Origin: Arthrobacter cryoconiti
Lineage (GTDB): Bacteria > Actinomycetota > Actinomycetes > Actinomycetales > Micrococcaceae
DNA: 64,000 bases
Reading direction: 5' to 3'
NCBI RefSeq assembly: GCF_020905375.1
Contig: NZ_JAJJBU010000013.1
Coordinates: 120,623 to 184,622 of the forward strand
Shown here: positions 1 to 9,190 of the stretch, in pieces
Position numbering within the stretch: position 1 is the stretch's first letter
Layout: each line of letters begins with the position of its first letter
Position numbers and translations under genes: made by a program
The notes under the pieces: model-generated
Databases searched by the model: none
What the model was told of the DNA's origin: nothing
The model's input: only the letters and a program-made list of their open reading frames with translations

Positions 1-1
1 C

Positions 2-1063
2 TTCGGCAACGCGAATGGGGCGGGCGAAGAAAACCGCAACGTTGCCCGCATGGCCTGGCTACTGGCTGGCTTCCCCGACACCGTTCCCGGAATCACCGTC
101 AACCGGCTGTGCGCCTCTGGAATGAGCGCCATCACGATGGCGTCCCACATGATCAAAGCTGGTGCTGCGGACATCGTGGTGGCCGGCGGGGTTGAATCGA
201 TGTCCCGAGCGCCCTGGGTGATGGCCAAGCCCGAGAAGGCTTTCTCGAAACCGGGAGCCAGCTTTGACACCTCGATCGGCTGGCGTTTTGCCAATCCAAA
301 CTTCCTGTCCGGGGAGCTCTCCCGTGACGGCAAGATGACGTTCTCCATGACCGAAACGGCGGAGGAAGTAGCCCGTCGTTTCAACACTTCCCGTGAAGAC
401 TGCGACGCTTTCGCCGTACGTTCGCACGAGCTGGCGCTCGCAGCCATTGCTGCGGGCCGCTTCGCCGAGGAGATCGTCCCGGTGACGGTTCGGGGCCGCA
501 AGTCTGACACAGTGGTGGACACCGATGAGGGTCCCCGTGAAGGCACCACGCTGGATGTCCTTGCCGGGCTCCGCGCCGTAGTCAAGGGTGGCTCCGTGGT
601 CACCGCTGGCAACTCTTCAACGCTTAACGACGGCTCCTCAGCCATCATCGTGGCATCTGCTGCTGCGATAAAAAAGTATGGCCTCACCCCTCGCGCCCGG
701 ATCGTCGACGGCGCCGCAGCTGGCCTGGCCCCGGAAATCATGGGGATGGGTCCCGTGGCAGCGAGCCGCAAAGTTCTGGAGCGCCAGGGCGTGAACGCAA
801 GCCAACTAGCCGCCGTCGAACTCAACGAGGCCTTCGCTTCGCAGTCCTTGGCCAGCATGAGGGAGCTGCGCTTGGACCCCGCGATTGTCAATAATGACGG
901 CGGCGCGATATCTCTGGGTCACCCGCTGGGATCCTCGGGTTCGCGCATCGTGGTGACTCTGCTGGGGCGGCTGGAACGCGAGGCAGCCGCTGGGAGCTTG
1001 GGCCTGGCCACCATGTGTATCGGCGTGGGTCAGGGCGCGGCACTGCTAGTGGAGCGAATTTGA
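2..1063 (+). CDS. paaJ: 3-oxoadipyl-CoA / acetyl-CoA thiolase, 5' end outside the window
   Basis: Thiolase that would cleave 3-oxoadipyl-CoA to succinyl-CoA and acetyl-CoA in the last step of phenylacetate beta-oxidation. The frame is open to the left edge and reads GNANGAGEENRNVARMAW before the first internal ATG at 50, so the true start lies outside and the first ~45 residues are missing. The nucleophilic cysteine sits in NRLCASGM (codon at 110), and NEAFA, the GHPLG histidine motif and the C-terminal CIGVGQG cysteine are all present. It overlaps the next gene by ATGA. The family and active site are clear; the 3-oxoadipyl specificity is inferred from the paa context. Confidence 0.88.
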   Translation, partial: FGNANGAGEENRNVARMAWLLAGFPDTVPGITVNRLCASGMSAITMASHMIKAGAADIVVAGGVESMSRAPWVMAKPEKAFSKPGASFDTSIGWRFANPNFLSGELSRDGKMTFSMTETAEEVARRFNTSREDCDAFAVRSHELALAAIAAGRFAEEIVPVTVRGRKSDTVVDTDEGPREGTTLDVLAGLRAVVKGGSVVTAGNSSTLNDGSSAIIVASAAAIKKYGLTPRARIVDGAAAGLAPEIMGMGPVAASRKVLERQGVNASQLAAVELNEAFASQSLASMRELRLDPAIVNNDGGAISLGHPLGSSGSRIVVTLLGRLEREAAAGSLGLATMCIGVGQGAALLVERI

Positions 1064-1872
1064 TGACTCCCGCTGTCATGGACGACGCCGCACACCCCCT
1101 GGATCCCGCGGCTTTCGCCACGCTGTTGGTCACCGAAAATGATGGCTGCGTGGCCGTGGCGCTGAACCGGCCCGCTGTGCGCAACGCGATCGACGCGCAG
1201 ATGGTGGCCGAGCTGCATGCAGTGTGCACCCATCTTGAAAGCACACCGAAGGTGCTCATCCTTTCCGGGATCCTGGGTGAGGAGAAAACCGGGACGAAGG
1301 GTATTTTTGCCTCCGGTGCGGATATCGCAGAGCTACGCGAGCGCCGTCGCGACGATGCATTAGCCGGTATTAACTCCGGATTGTTTGACCGCATCGCCAA
1401 GCTCCCCATGCCTGTCATCGCAGCCCTGGATGGCTACGCCTTGGGCGGCGGGGCTGAGCTGGCCTATGCTGCGGATTTCAGGATTGGCACGGCAGCCCTG
1501 CGGATGGGACAGCCGGAGGCGTCTTTGGGCATCATGGCGGCGGCAGGCGCTACCTGGCGGTTGAAGGAACTCGTCGGCGAACCGATGGCGAAACAGATGC
1601 TGTTGGCTGGGAAGATTCTGACGGGCGAAGACTGCTTGAGCGCCGGACTTATCACCGAGTTGGTCGAAGCTAGCGAGTTAATGGCAGCCGCGCGCGCGCT
1701 CGCTGATCGAATCGCGCGTTTGGACCCGCTGGCCGTCCAAACCACTAAACGCGTTTTCCATATGCCGCGTGAATCCCATCCGGAAGCAGACAATCAGGCC
1801 CAGGCCGAGCTGTTTGAATCACCAGCCAAGTTTGAGCGCATGCAAGCGTTCTTGGACAAAAGGAAGAAATGA
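1063..1872 (+). CDS. Enoyl-CoA hydratase/isomerase of the paa beta-oxidation set
   Basis: Crotonase-family protein of 269 residues, probably hydrating the 2,3-dehydroadipyl-CoA intermediate (PaaF role). ATG 1063 is preferred because it overlaps the thiolase stop as ATGA; the frame is open 16 codons further up. Crotonase features include FASGADIAELRER (oxyanion half), GYALGGGAELAYAAD (second oxyanion glycine and first glutamate) and GQPEASLGI (second glutamate). It overlaps the next gene by ATGA, so the three genes are probably translationally coupled. PaaF versus another hydratase role cannot be settled from sequence alone. Confidence 0.85.
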   Translation: MTPAVMDDAAHPLDPAAFATLLVTENDGCVAVALNRPAVRNAIDAQMVAELHAVCTHLESTPKVLILSGILGEEKTGTKGIFASGADIAELRERRRDDALAGINSGLFDRIAKLPMPVIAALDGYALGGGAELAYAADFRIGTAALRMGQPEASLGIMAAAGATWRLKELVGEPMAKQMLLAGKILTGEDCLSAGLITELVEASELMAAARALADRIARLDPLAVQTTKRVFHMPRESHPEADNQAQAELFESPAKFERMQAFLDKRKK

Positions 1873-2759
1873 CTCGCACAGACGACGCTCCCTCACCTTC
1901 GGGGGCCCTTTCCCAAACCCTCCCGCAATTCGTCGGTGTTTTGGGAGGTGGGCGCATGGGGGCTGGGATCGCCCACGCCTTCCTCACCCACGGCTGTGAG
2001 GTGCTGGTGGTGGAGAGGGACGACGACGCCGCTGCTGGCGCGCGCGATCGGGTCGCTTCCGCCGTGGCCAAGTCAGTTGAACGTGGCCTTGCCGGAACGC
2101 CCGAAGACTACTTATCCAAGCTGATGGTCTCGAGCAACTACGCAGAATTTGCGCGCTGTTCATTGGTCGTGGAGGCAGTGCCGGAGATCTGGGACCTCAA
2201 GGTTTCCTCATTGCAAAACGTTGAGAAGGAACTGGCGCCGGGGGCAGTTCTAGCGTCCAACACTTCGTCGTTATCCATGACCGGGCTAGCTGCCGAGCTG
2301 GAGCGTGCGCAAAATTTCATTGGGCTGCACTTCTTCAACCCGGTCCCCGCGTCCACACTGATTGAAGTGGTTATCGCGCAGCACACCGATCCCGCTCTGG
2401 TGACTACTGCTAAAGGCTGGGTGGAGGCACTCGGCAAGACCGCCGTCGTGGTCAATGACGCACCGGGCTTCGCCTCCTCGCGGCTAGGCGTAATGCTGGC
2501 CCTGGAGGCCATGCGCATGGTGGAGGAAGGTGTGGCCAGCGCCGAAGACATCGATGCGGCCATGGTGCTGGGTTACAAACACGCAACGGGTCCGCTGCGC
2601 ACCACTGACGTTGTAGGCCTAGACGTGCGGCTAGAAATTGCCGAATACCTTGCCAGCACGCTGGGTGAGCGATTTGCGCCGCCACAGATTTTGCGTGACA
2701 AGGTGGCCCGGGGAGAGCTGGGCCGCAAAAGTGGCCAAGGATTTTTCGACTGGGCCTAG
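1869..2759 (+). CDS. paaH: 3-hydroxyacyl-CoA dehydrogenase
   Basis: NAD-dependent 3-hydroxyacyl-CoA dehydrogenase of 296 residues, expected to oxidise 3-hydroxyadipyl-CoA to 3-oxoadipyl-CoA between the hydratase and the thiolase encoded upstream. The N-terminal Rossmann motif GGGRMGAGIAHAF is followed by VEAVPE and by the IGLHFFNPVP segment bearing the catalytic histidine. A C-terminal helical domain contains NDAPGFASSRLG and GPLRTTDVVGLD. The length matches single-domain 3-hydroxybutyryl-CoA dehydrogenase relatives. It overlaps the upstream hydratase by ATGA and lies 39 bases before paaZ. Confidence 0.87.
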   Translation: MTRTDDAPSPSGALSQTLPQFVGVLGGGRMGAGIAHAFLTHGCEVLVVERDDDAAAGARDRVASAVAKSVERGLAGTPEDYLSKLMVSSNYAEFARCSLVVEAVPEIWDLKVSSLQNVEKELAPGAVLASNTSSLSMTGLAAELERAQNFIGLHFFNPVPASTLIEVVIAQHTDPALVTTAKGWVEALGKTAVVVNDAPGFASSRLGVMLALEAMRMVEEGVASAEDIDAAMVLGYKHATGPLRTTDVVGLDVRLEIAEYLASTLGERFAPPQILRDKVARGELGRKSGQGFFDWA

Positions 2760-2798
2760 CTTTTCTGCACTGCCCGCACCCACATTTCGAGTGAATGG

Positions 2799-4928
2799 AT
2801 GGACATGAAGACCGCAATTGAAATAGTTCCTAGCTACATTCAAGACGCGTGGTGGACACCCGCGGACGGAACCGAAGGAACTGATGCCCGCGACGCCAGC
2901 ACCGGTGAAGTGCTGGCCCGGGTATCGGTGGAGGGGCTAGATCTAGGCGCCGCCGTTGCACATGCACGCGGTGTTGGCCAGCGTGAACTGGGGAAGCTGA
3001 CCATCCACGAGCGGGCGCTGAAACTACGCGAACTGGCCGCGTACCTCAACGACCGTCGCAAGGAACTGTACGAGGTATCTGCCCGAACCGGGGCCACGAA
3101 GATCGATTCCATGGTGGATATTGACGGCGGGATCGGAGTGCTGTTCACGTTCTCCTCCAAGGGGCGGCGCGAACTCCCCAACTCCAACGTCATCGTCGAT
3201 GGTCCAGCGGAGGTGCTCTCCAAGGATGGATCATTCGTTGGCGAACATATTTATACACGCATTCCGGGTGTGGCGGTGCAGATCAACGCCTTCAACTTCC
3301 CGGTGTGGGGAATGTTGGAAAAGTTTGCACCGGCGTTCATCGCAGGTGTTCCCACGATCGTGAAGCCAGCAACGCCCAGCGGCTACTTGGCTGAGGCTGC
3401 CGTGCGCGCCATTGTGGAATCCGGGATACTCCCTGAGGGTTCCCTGCAGCTGATTTCCGGCTCCGCGCGGACACTGCTGGACGATTTGGACTACCGGGAT
3501 ATGGTGTCCTTCACCGGGTCCGCTACCACAGCAAATCTGCTCAAGAATCATCCCAATGTGGTCCGTGGAGGTGTCCGGTTCACCTCAGAAACGGACTCAC
3601 TCAATGCCGCCATTCTGGGTCCGGACGCTGTCCCGGGGACACCCGAATTTGATGCGTTCATCAAGTCTGTGGTGACCGAGGTGACTGTTAAAGCCGGACA
3701 AAAGTGCACGTCGATCCGGCGCGTGATCGTCCCGAATGAGCTGCGCTCCGCAGTGATTGAAGCGATTGGTGCCCGCATCACAGAACGCGTGGTGCTGGGG
3801 GATCCCCGTGCCGAAGGTGTCACCATGGGTGCGCTGGCTTCCTTGGAGCAGCTAGCAGATGTCCGCTCTGCCGTGGAGACGATGATCGCGGCGGGCGGGG
3901 AGCTGGCCTTCGGAACTCTTGATGCCCCGGCGGTGACGCGCGCCGACGGCACCGTGGCGACCGTGGATGATGGCGCTTTCATGTCTCCGGTGCTGTTGAG
4001 CTGGGATGACGCCGAAGCGCCGGAAGTGCATGGGCTAGAAGCTTTTGGTCCGGTCACCAGTGTGATCGGCTATGACTCCCACGACGGCGACGTTTCCGAG
4101 GCGGTCAGGCTTGCGGCGCTGGGGGCCGGTTCCCTGGTGGCGACCGTGTGCACGAATGATCCGCAGACAGCACGGGCATTGGTGACTGGTATTGCCGCCC
4201 ATCACGGGCGCGTGCTGATGCTCAACCGTGAAGACGCACGCACGTCCACCGGCCACGGTTCGCCGGTGCCACATTTGGTGCACGGTGGACCAGGGCGCGC
4301 GGGTGGTGGCGAGGAACTAGGTGGTATCCGTTCGGTGAAGCACCACATGCAGCGCACTGCTATTCAGGGCTCACCCAATATGCTCACTGCAGTTACTGGG
4401 GTCTGGCACACGGGCGCTCAGCGCATCATTGCGGGAGATCCGGAGTTCGGTGCAGTTGCCGATGCTGTGCATCCGTTCCGTAAATCGCTGGCCGAGCTGG
4501 CGATAGGCGATGCCTTTGCTTCAGGACTGCGAAAGGTGACCTTGGAGGACATCACCGCCTTCGCTAACTCCACGGGCGATACCTTTTATGCGCACACGGA
4601 TGCTGTAGCCGCCGAAAAGAATCCGTTCTTCCCGGGCATTGTGGCCCACGGCTATCTGCTGGTCTCTTGGGCAGCTGGTCTGTTCGTGGAGCCTTTGCCG
4701 GGACCGGTGCTGGCAAACTACGGCTTGGAAAGCCTGCGTTTCATCACACCAGTTCCAGCTGGGGACGCTATCCGAGTGACGCTAACGGCTAAGAAGATCA
4801 CCCCGCGCGTCACCGACGAATATGGTGAGGTGTGCTGGGATGCGATCCTGCATAACCAAGACGGTGAGATCGTTGCCACTTACGACGTCCTGACACTCGT
4901 TGAAAAGGAGAACACTCTCTACGCCTGA
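2799..4928 (+). CDS. paaZ: Bifunctional oxepin-CoA hydrolase / semialdehyde dehydrogenase
   Basis: PaaZ-type fusion of 709 residues that opens the oxepin-CoA ring and oxidises the resulting semialdehyde with NADP. The N-terminal aldehyde dehydrogenase domain (about residues 1-530) shows the [10 protein letters not shown] and SFTGSATT segments, glutamate in [10 protein letters not shown] and nucleophilic cysteine in [11 protein letters not shown]. The C-terminal MaoC-like hydratase domain (about 550-709) contains [17 protein letters not shown] followed by IVAHGYL with the catalytic His. ATG 2799 and ATG 2805 are both possible starts. It is the last gene of the left paa block and faces an SDR gene across a strong stem-loop. 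Confidence 0.93.
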   Translation: MDMKTAIEIVPSYIQDAWWTPADGTEGTDARDASTGEVLARVSVEGLDLGAAVAHARGVGQRELGKLTIHERALKLRELAAYLNDRRKELYEVSARTGATKIDSMVDIDGGIGVLFTFSSKGRRELPNSNVIVDGPAEVLSKDGSFVGEHIYTRIPGVAVQINAFNFPVWGMLEKFAPAFIAGVPTIVKPATPSGYLAEAAVRAIVESGILPEGSLQLISGSARTLLDDLDYRDMVSFTGSATTANLLKNHPNVVRGGVRFTSETDSLNAAILGPDAVPGTPEFDAFIKSVVTEVTVKAGQKCTSIRRVIVPNELRSAVIEAIGARITERVVLGDPRAEGVTMGALASLEQLADVRSAVETMIAAGGELAFGTLDAPAVTRADGTVATVDDGAFMSPVLLSWDDAEAPEVHGLEAFGPVTSVIGYDSHDGDVSEAVRLAALGAGSLVATVCTNDPQTARALVTGIAAHHGRVLMLNREDARTSTGHGSPVPHLVHGGPGRAGGGEELGGIRSVKHHMQRTAIQGSPNMLTAVTGVWHTGAQRIIAGDPEFGAVADAVHPFRKSLAELAIGDAFASGLRKVTLEDITAFANSTGDTFYAHTDAVAAEKNPFFPGIVAHGYLLVSWAAGLFVEPLPGPVLANYGLESLRFITPVPAGDAIRVTLTAKKITPRVTDEYGEVCWDAILHNQDGEIVATYDVLTLVEKENTLYA

Positions 4929-4957
4929 GTAGGGCAGCCTGCCGTGCTTGAAGCAAG

Positions 4958-4993
4958 GTGGTCCAGTTCATTCATGCAAGTGAACTGGACCAC
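4958..4993. terminator. Stem-loop between convergent paaZ and SDR genes
   Basis: Perfect 13-bp inverted repeat GTGGTCCAGTTCA / TGAACTGGACCAC (arms 4958-4970 and 4981-4993) around a 10-base loop. No U-tract follows on either strand, only TCTTCTTT on the + side. Its position between two converging genes suggests a bidirectional terminator without a poly-U tail; that function is inferred. Confidence 0.7.
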
Positions 4994-5009
4994 TCTTCTT
5001 TGATTGACT

Positions 5010-5771
5010 CTAGCTCCGCAGATAGGAGGCGCCATTGGCGTCGAGGATCGTTCCGGAGGACCACGCGGCGTCAGCGGAGGCGAGCCAGAAGATCGCGGCG
5101 GCGATTTCTTTGGCAGTTCCAACACGTCCAAATGGACTCTGCGCGCGCAGCGAGTCTCCGGCCGGCCCCTCAAGCTTGGGTAGTTGGCGGGCGGTAGCGA
5201 CAAAGCCCGGAGCTATGGAGGTCACGGCGATCCCATGCGGTGCCAGCGCAACTGCGAGCGATTGCCCCAGTGCGTGAAGGGCCGCTTTCGTGGCCGCGTA
5301 GGCGGGATAAATGGGTTCTCCCACAAATGCTCCTCGAGAGCCGACATTGACTATGGCTCCTGGAGCGTTCCGGCCGATCAAATGATCTGCCATCGCCCAG
5401 GCAAGATTGGCTGCCCCGAGCAAGTTGACGTCCACCATGCGGCGAAAAACGGCCGTCCACTCTGAGTAGGAGACCTCCCCGAGCAAGTGCCGATTGCTCT
5501 CAGAGGGAGCGACTGCGGCGTTCAAGACCAGGACGTCAATGCTGCCCAGTGCGGCCACGACTTCGGCGACGAGCCGCGGTGCGACGTCGGGGTCTCCGAG
5601 GTCGCCATGAACGAGTGTGTGTCCTTTGCCAGGAAGCTGACTCAAGGTTTCCTGAGCAGCTTTTTGGTTCGTGGCGTAGTGCACGGCCACGCGATCTCCC
5701 GCCTCCGCGAATCGGTGCGCCGTTGCTGCTCCAATCCCGCCGGAGGCTCCGGTGACAAGCACGGTTCTCAT
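5010..5771 (-). CDS. SDR-family NAD(P)-dependent oxidoreductase
   Basis: Classical short-chain dehydrogenase/reductase of 253 residues with the cofactor motif TGASGGIGAATAH near the N-terminus, NAAVA in strand 4, NVGSRG carrying the catalytic serine, and the active-site pair in YPAYAATKAAL (YxxxK). An N-terminal ARG-type NADP preference is possible (AVHYATN region) but not certain. The substrate cannot be read from the sequence. It is a lone minus-strand gene convergent with paaZ, and I see no clear Shine-Dalgarno upstream of its ATG. It marks the beginning of the accessory stretch that separates the two paa blocks. Confidence 0.85.
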   Translation of the reverse strand: MRTVLVTGASGGIGAATAHRFAEAGDRVAVHYATNQKAAQETLSQLPGKGHTLVHGDLGDPDVAPRLVAEVVAALGSIDVLVLNAAVAPSESNRHLLGEVSYSEWTAVFRRMVDVNLLGAANLAWAMADHLIGRNAPGAIVNVGSRGAFVGEPIYPAYAATKAALHALGQSLAVALAPHGIAVTSIAPGFVATARQLPKLEGPAGDSLRAQSPFGRVGTAKEIAAAIFWLASADAAWSSGTILDANGASYLRS

Positions 5772-6331
5772 AACTGAAAAATTTTCGACTCGTCGCTGGA
5801 CGGCTCAAATTCCATCGCGTGACCTCCCGGTTTTTCGTTAGCTAATAGCCTTAGGCTTGCATCCATCATGTCCTAATGTTCACGATGCTCCGGTACGCGG
5901 CCGGCACTTCGGTTGTTCGCGCTCGTGTCACTGGGCAAGAGCGGTGAGGAGGTAAATCGCAAACTGCCGGCCTGAATGGAAACCCGGGCGTGAAGCCATC
6001 GCGCAGGAAGGCCATGACGCACTGCGCGCCTAGTTCAGTATGGACTTCCAGTTCCATTTCCCTGACGGAGGCCTCGATTTCAGCGGCCGAGAGAAGTTCC
6101 TTGGACAGATGCGGGGCGTAGCCGGGAGCTACTACTGCGAACGGCACGAGATCATCTCCGCGGTTTCTCTGATCGGGTGCCGAACAGAGCTAGGCGCAGA
6201 ACTGCACCACCAATACTCTGGTGCTTCTGCTTCCTGCTGGGTTTCAGGCCGCAGCGCTCCTATCAAGAGCGATGCGACTTTTTTACATCCCGGGTTTACC
6301 TGATCGGTGAACCAGCGCATGCGTTGCCTGT
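5772..6331. other. 560-base gap without a recognisable gene, possible gene remnant
   Basis: No complete gene is apparent. On the minus strand the frame is open from about 6190 down to 5866 and contains VPFAVVAPGYAPHL and LRDGFTPGFPFRP, which read like real protein but match no family I recognise. An in-frame TAG lies just upstream, and a second minus-strand frame (6320-6132) begins MRWFTDQVNPGCKKV. The two frames together look like one decayed gene broken by a frameshift, but this is a weak inference. The right part is the downstream flank of the hydrolase gene, the left part the upstream flank of the SDR gene. Confidence 0.3.
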
Positions 6332-7147
6332 CTAGGGGCGGTTGGTGGCGTGTTTGTCGGCGAAGTTCCAGACGGCGCGGTGTAGCTGATCCGGTGTCTC
6401 AAGTTGGGGGAGGTGTCCGGCGTCGTGGATCAAGTGAAACTGGGCGTTCGGGATCGAATCGGCGTAGGCGCGGCCATGTTCAGGCGGCACAATGCGGTCG
6501 GCGGCACCCCATATGACGAGGGTGGCTACGGTGATTGCGGGCAGACGTTCTAGGAGCCCGGGGTCGGCCATAGTTGTGCCTCCGTAAGTTAGCAACGCGG
6601 CACGGTTGGCTCCCATCAGGGCTTTTTGGGGCTCGGGTAGCGCGGTGACGTCGAAGCGGAACGCTTCCGGCTGGTAGTAGCTAAGGGATGCAACTTGATC
6701 CATCGTGAGGCTGAAAAAATCTACGATCGGGTGCGCGTCGATCTGCAGACCAACGGCGTCGACGAGCACGACGCTGCTGATGCGCTCCGAGCCAAGAAGG
6801 GCCATCTCCGCCGCGATCCAACCGCCGATCGAGTTGCCGATGACGGTGACATCGATGAGGTCAAGTTCGTCAAGCAAGCGCGAATAAACCTCGGCCAGCG
6901 CGGCGATGCGCGTGAGCCCCTCGGGGCGGGGCGTTCCGCCAAATCCGGGGTGCGTGGGGATGATGACATGGGCGTTTTCGGTGGTAGTGAGCAGTTCGGC
7001 GAAGCCGGTGACCGACTGGGGTCCGGCACCGCCGTGAAGTAGTAGAAACGGGTGGCCGTGGCCGCGTTCGGTAAGGCTGACATCGACCTTGCCGGTTTTC
7101 GGGCTCGTGAGGGTGTGCGTGCTGGTGGTGGTATCGATGCGGGTCAT
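6332..7147 (-). CDS. Alpha/beta hydrolase
   Basis: Alpha/beta-fold hydrolase of 271 residues. HPFLLLHGGAGPQS carries the HG oxyanion motif, GNSIGG is the nucleophile elbow with serine, WGAADRIVPPEHG supplies the acid and HDAGHLPQLE the catalytic histidine. The start ATG has a strong upstream AAGGAG. It lies 64 bases after the MFS gene on the same strand, so the two probably share the promoter at about 8680. The pairing of an efflux pump and a hydrolase under a MarR repressor suggests handling of an ester-like toxic compound or an aromatic ester, but no substrate is identifiable. Confidence 0.85.
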   Translation of the reverse strand: MTRIDTTTSTHTLTSPKTGKVDVSLTERGHGHPFLLLHGGAGPQSVTGFAELLTTTENAHVIIPTHPGFGGTPRPEGLTRIAALAEVYSRLLDELDLIDVTVIGNSIGGWIAAEMALLGSERISSVVLVDAVGLQIDAHPIVDFFSLTMDQVASLSYYQPEAFRFDVTALPEPQKALMGANRAALLTYGGTTMADPGLLERLPAITVATLVIWGAADRIVPPEHGRAYADSIPNAQFHLIHDAGHLPQLETPDQLHRAVWNFADKHATNRP

Positions 7148-7211
7148 TTCGTCTCCTTGGAATGGATGTGTTGCTTCTTGTGAGTCTGTGCAGAAAGGCT
7201 AAAGCTGGGGG

Positions 7212-8672
7212 CTAGTTCTGGGGGATGGGGCGGCGGGCCAGGAGCAGCGCAGCGGCGGTGCCGGTGAAGACCAGTAAGGCTAGAACGATAATCGCGCAAG
7301 CGCGTACGGCCGATGCGTAGTCGGCATTTGTGTGTATTTGGGCCGCGAAGATGGCACCAAGGACGGCTGCTCCGAGGGCGGCGCCGAGTTGGCGCAAAGC
7401 GTTGTTGCCTGCGCCGGCCATTCCAGCAAGTTCCGCCGGTACCGATTGGATGGCCACCGCGGAGCTGGTGGCCATGACCAGACCACTGCCAGTTCCTAGA
7501 ATCGCTAGACGCCAGGCGAATCCGCCGAGGTCGGTGGAGTCGGAGATGCTCAGTAGGCTCGTTAGACCGGTTGCCGCAATGAAAATCCCGGCAAGCAAAA
7601 TGGTGCGAGAACTGAAAATTGATGTCAAGCGAGCTGCTGCGAGGCTGGCAATGGCATTGCCGCCGAATAGACAACCCAGCCGGATGGCGATGCCAAAGTC
7701 AGACGCCTGCTGGTGGGCGAAGAACAGGCTGAGGATGAACACCACGCCGACGAGCGTGAAGAGTACCGCCATGGCGCTCACGCCAGCGGCGGTGAAGCCA
7801 CCAGAGGCGAACAATCGAAGTTGTAGCAATGGGGACTTTGCGCGGTGCTCGACGCGTGTAAACAAGCCAAGGCCGAGGGTGCCAAGGGCTAGGGCGCCCC
7901 AGGTTGCCGGGCTGCCATATCCGCTAGTGCCAGCCTGGATGACGCCGTAAACGAGGGCAATGATGCCCACGGCGCCTGTAATTTGGCCCAGCCAGTCCAG
8001 TTGGCGTCCGTTCGGCGCGGAGGACTCATGTGCTCTCATTATGCCGAACACTCCAATACCGACGGCGAGTATAGAGATTGGCAGAAAAAGACAGCGCCAG
8101 CTTGTGTGATCGGTGATTATTCCGGAGAGGAATGCCCCGCAGCCTAGGCCCACGACGTTGCAGGCGGCCCATGTTGCGATGGCTCGGGTCCGGTTCGCGG
8201 GGGCGGCCGTGGCGGCTATTAGCGCCAATGTAGAGGACATTACGAGGCCGGCCCCGATACCCGCGGTGGCTTGGCCGACCCACAAGAGGTGCACCGCGTG
8301 GCTACTGGTGAGCCCTCCTGCTAAGTATCCAAGCATCGTACCGAGAGTGGTCAAGGCAAGTCCTGCCAACGCGATCCGTTTGCGTCCATAGAGGTCACCG
8401 AGCACTCCAGCGGAGAGAACAACGCTGGCCAGGGCGACGGCGAAGGCGTCGGTCACCCACTGCAGGTCACTGGTACTCGCCCCCGTGCTGGTGCCGATCG
8501 TACCCAGCACACCGTTGACCGCGGAGAAGGGTAAATACGACACCAGGATTGCCGCGCAAGCAAAGGCTAGCGTCGGCAACACGTGCGGTAAATCGTCGCT
8601 AGCTATCGGGATATCAGGGCCTGCGGCGTAGGGGCGGAGCGGCAAACCAGCGACGCTTTTTTCTATGAACAT
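7212..8672 (-). CDS. MFS drug transporter, 14-helix DHA2 type
   Basis: Major facilitator of 486 residues with about 14 predicted membrane segments, resembling EmrB/QacA exporters. Landmarks are GVLGDLYGRKRIALAG (motif A between helices 2 and 3) and a long C-terminal half with GMAGAGNNALRQLGAALG typical of the family. Start 8672 is supported by a TAAAGT hexamer 7 bases upstream on the minus strand, as for a leaderless mRNA, with TTGTTG 17 bases further up. Divergent from a MarR gene and followed by an alpha/beta hydrolase. A proton-coupled exporter is the likely role; the substrate is unknown. Confidence 0.87.
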   Translation of the reverse strand: MFIEKSVAGLPLRPYAAGPDIPIASDDLPHVLPTLAFACAAILVSYLPFSAVNGVLGTIGTSTGASTSDLQWVTDAFAVALASVVLSAGVLGDLYGRKRIALAGLALTTLGTMLGYLAGGLTSSHAVHLLWVGQATAGIGAGLVMSSTLALIAATAAPANRTRAIATWAACNVVGLGCGAFLSGIITDHTSWRCLFLPISILAVGIGVFGIMRAHESSAPNGRQLDWLGQITGAVGIIALVYGVIQAGTSGYGSPATWGALALGTLGLGLFTRVEHRAKSPLLQLRLFASGGFTAAGVSAMAVLFTLVGVVFILSLFFAHQQASDFGIAIRLGCLFGGNAIASLAAARLTSIFSSRTILLAGIFIAATGLTSLLSISDSTDLGGFAWRLAILGTGSGLVMATSSAVAIQSVPAELAGMAGAGNNALRQLGAALGAAVLGAIFAAQIHTNADYASAVRACAIIVLALLVFTGTAAALLLARRPIPQN

Positions 8673-8736
8673 ATCAACAACTTTAGATCAATATGTTGAG
8701 ATCAACAAGTTTAGTTATTTTGATATGCTGTCCTAT
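8673..8736. promoter_or_regulatory. Divergent leaderless promoters with a repeated putative MarR site
   Basis: The + strand holds two direct repeats, ATCAACAACTTTAG (8673-8686) and ATCAACAAGTTTAG (8701-8714), 28 bases apart, flanking the near-palindrome TCAATATGTTGA (8688-8699). Repeat 1 covers the minus-strand -10 TAAAGT (8680-8685) of the MFS gene; repeat 2 covers its -35 TTGTTG (8703-8708) and sits upstream of the plus-strand -10 TATGCT (8724-8729) of the MarR gene. Binding here would repress both genes. Operator function is inferred. Confidence 0.6.
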
Positions 8737-9153
8737 ATGGACAAATCACTGCAGGACCTTGGTTTATCGGTGAAGCGGCTACAGATGCGCCACCATGACG
8801 GGCTAACCGCCGGGCTGGCACCCTTGGGAATAAGCCTCGTGCAATGGGACGCGCTGCGCCATCTACACCAAAATCCGGGCGCATCACTGCACGACCTGGC
8901 TCAACTCACCTTTCAATCCGATCAGGGGTTTGGTACCTTGGCTGGCCGCATGATCACCCGGGAGCTGATTGAACGCATGCCAGGCCCTGGCCGGGCAGTG
9001 CGGCATCGGTTGACCGCCAAGGGTGAGAAACTCCGGGAACAAGGCGCGTATATTGTTGACGCCGTGTTCGCGGAGTCCTTTCGACCCCTGACGGCCGCTC
9101 AGCGAGAGACCCTCGATGAGCTGCTGGCGCAGCTACTGGCTCATCCCCTGTGA
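8737..9153 (+). CDS. MarR-family transcriptional regulator
   Basis: Winged-helix MarR regulator of 138 residues. The core includes ISLVQWDALRHLHQNP, the helix-turn-helix region ASLHDLAQLTFQSDQGFGTLAGRM and a wing around PGPGRAVRHRLTAKGEKL. The frame is open up to 8665, which would overlap the divergent MFS start; ATG 8737 is chosen because it follows TATGCT by 7 bases and lies outside the shared operator. It probably represses the MFS-hydrolase pair and itself. The inducing ligand is unknown. Confidence 0.87.
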   Translation: MDKSLQDLGLSVKRLQMRHHDGLTAGLAPLGISLVQWDALRHLHQNPGASLHDLAQLTFQSDQGFGTLAGRMITRELIERMPGPGRAVRHRLTAKGEKLREQGAYIVDAVFAESFRPLTAAQRETLDELLAQLLAHPL

Positions 9154-9190
9154 AATCGCGCAAATCCTCAACCGCATAAGCTGCGTAGGA

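Noticed and set aside
888..1418. Long antisense frame over the thiolase and hydratase genes
   Set aside because: It runs against two genes with clear catalytic motifs, has no family match and no ribosome site. The same applies to most other long antisense frames.
8665..8736. Longer MarR start at 8665
   Set aside because: It overlaps the divergent MFS start and would cover the shared operator; 8737 follows TATGCT by 7 bases.
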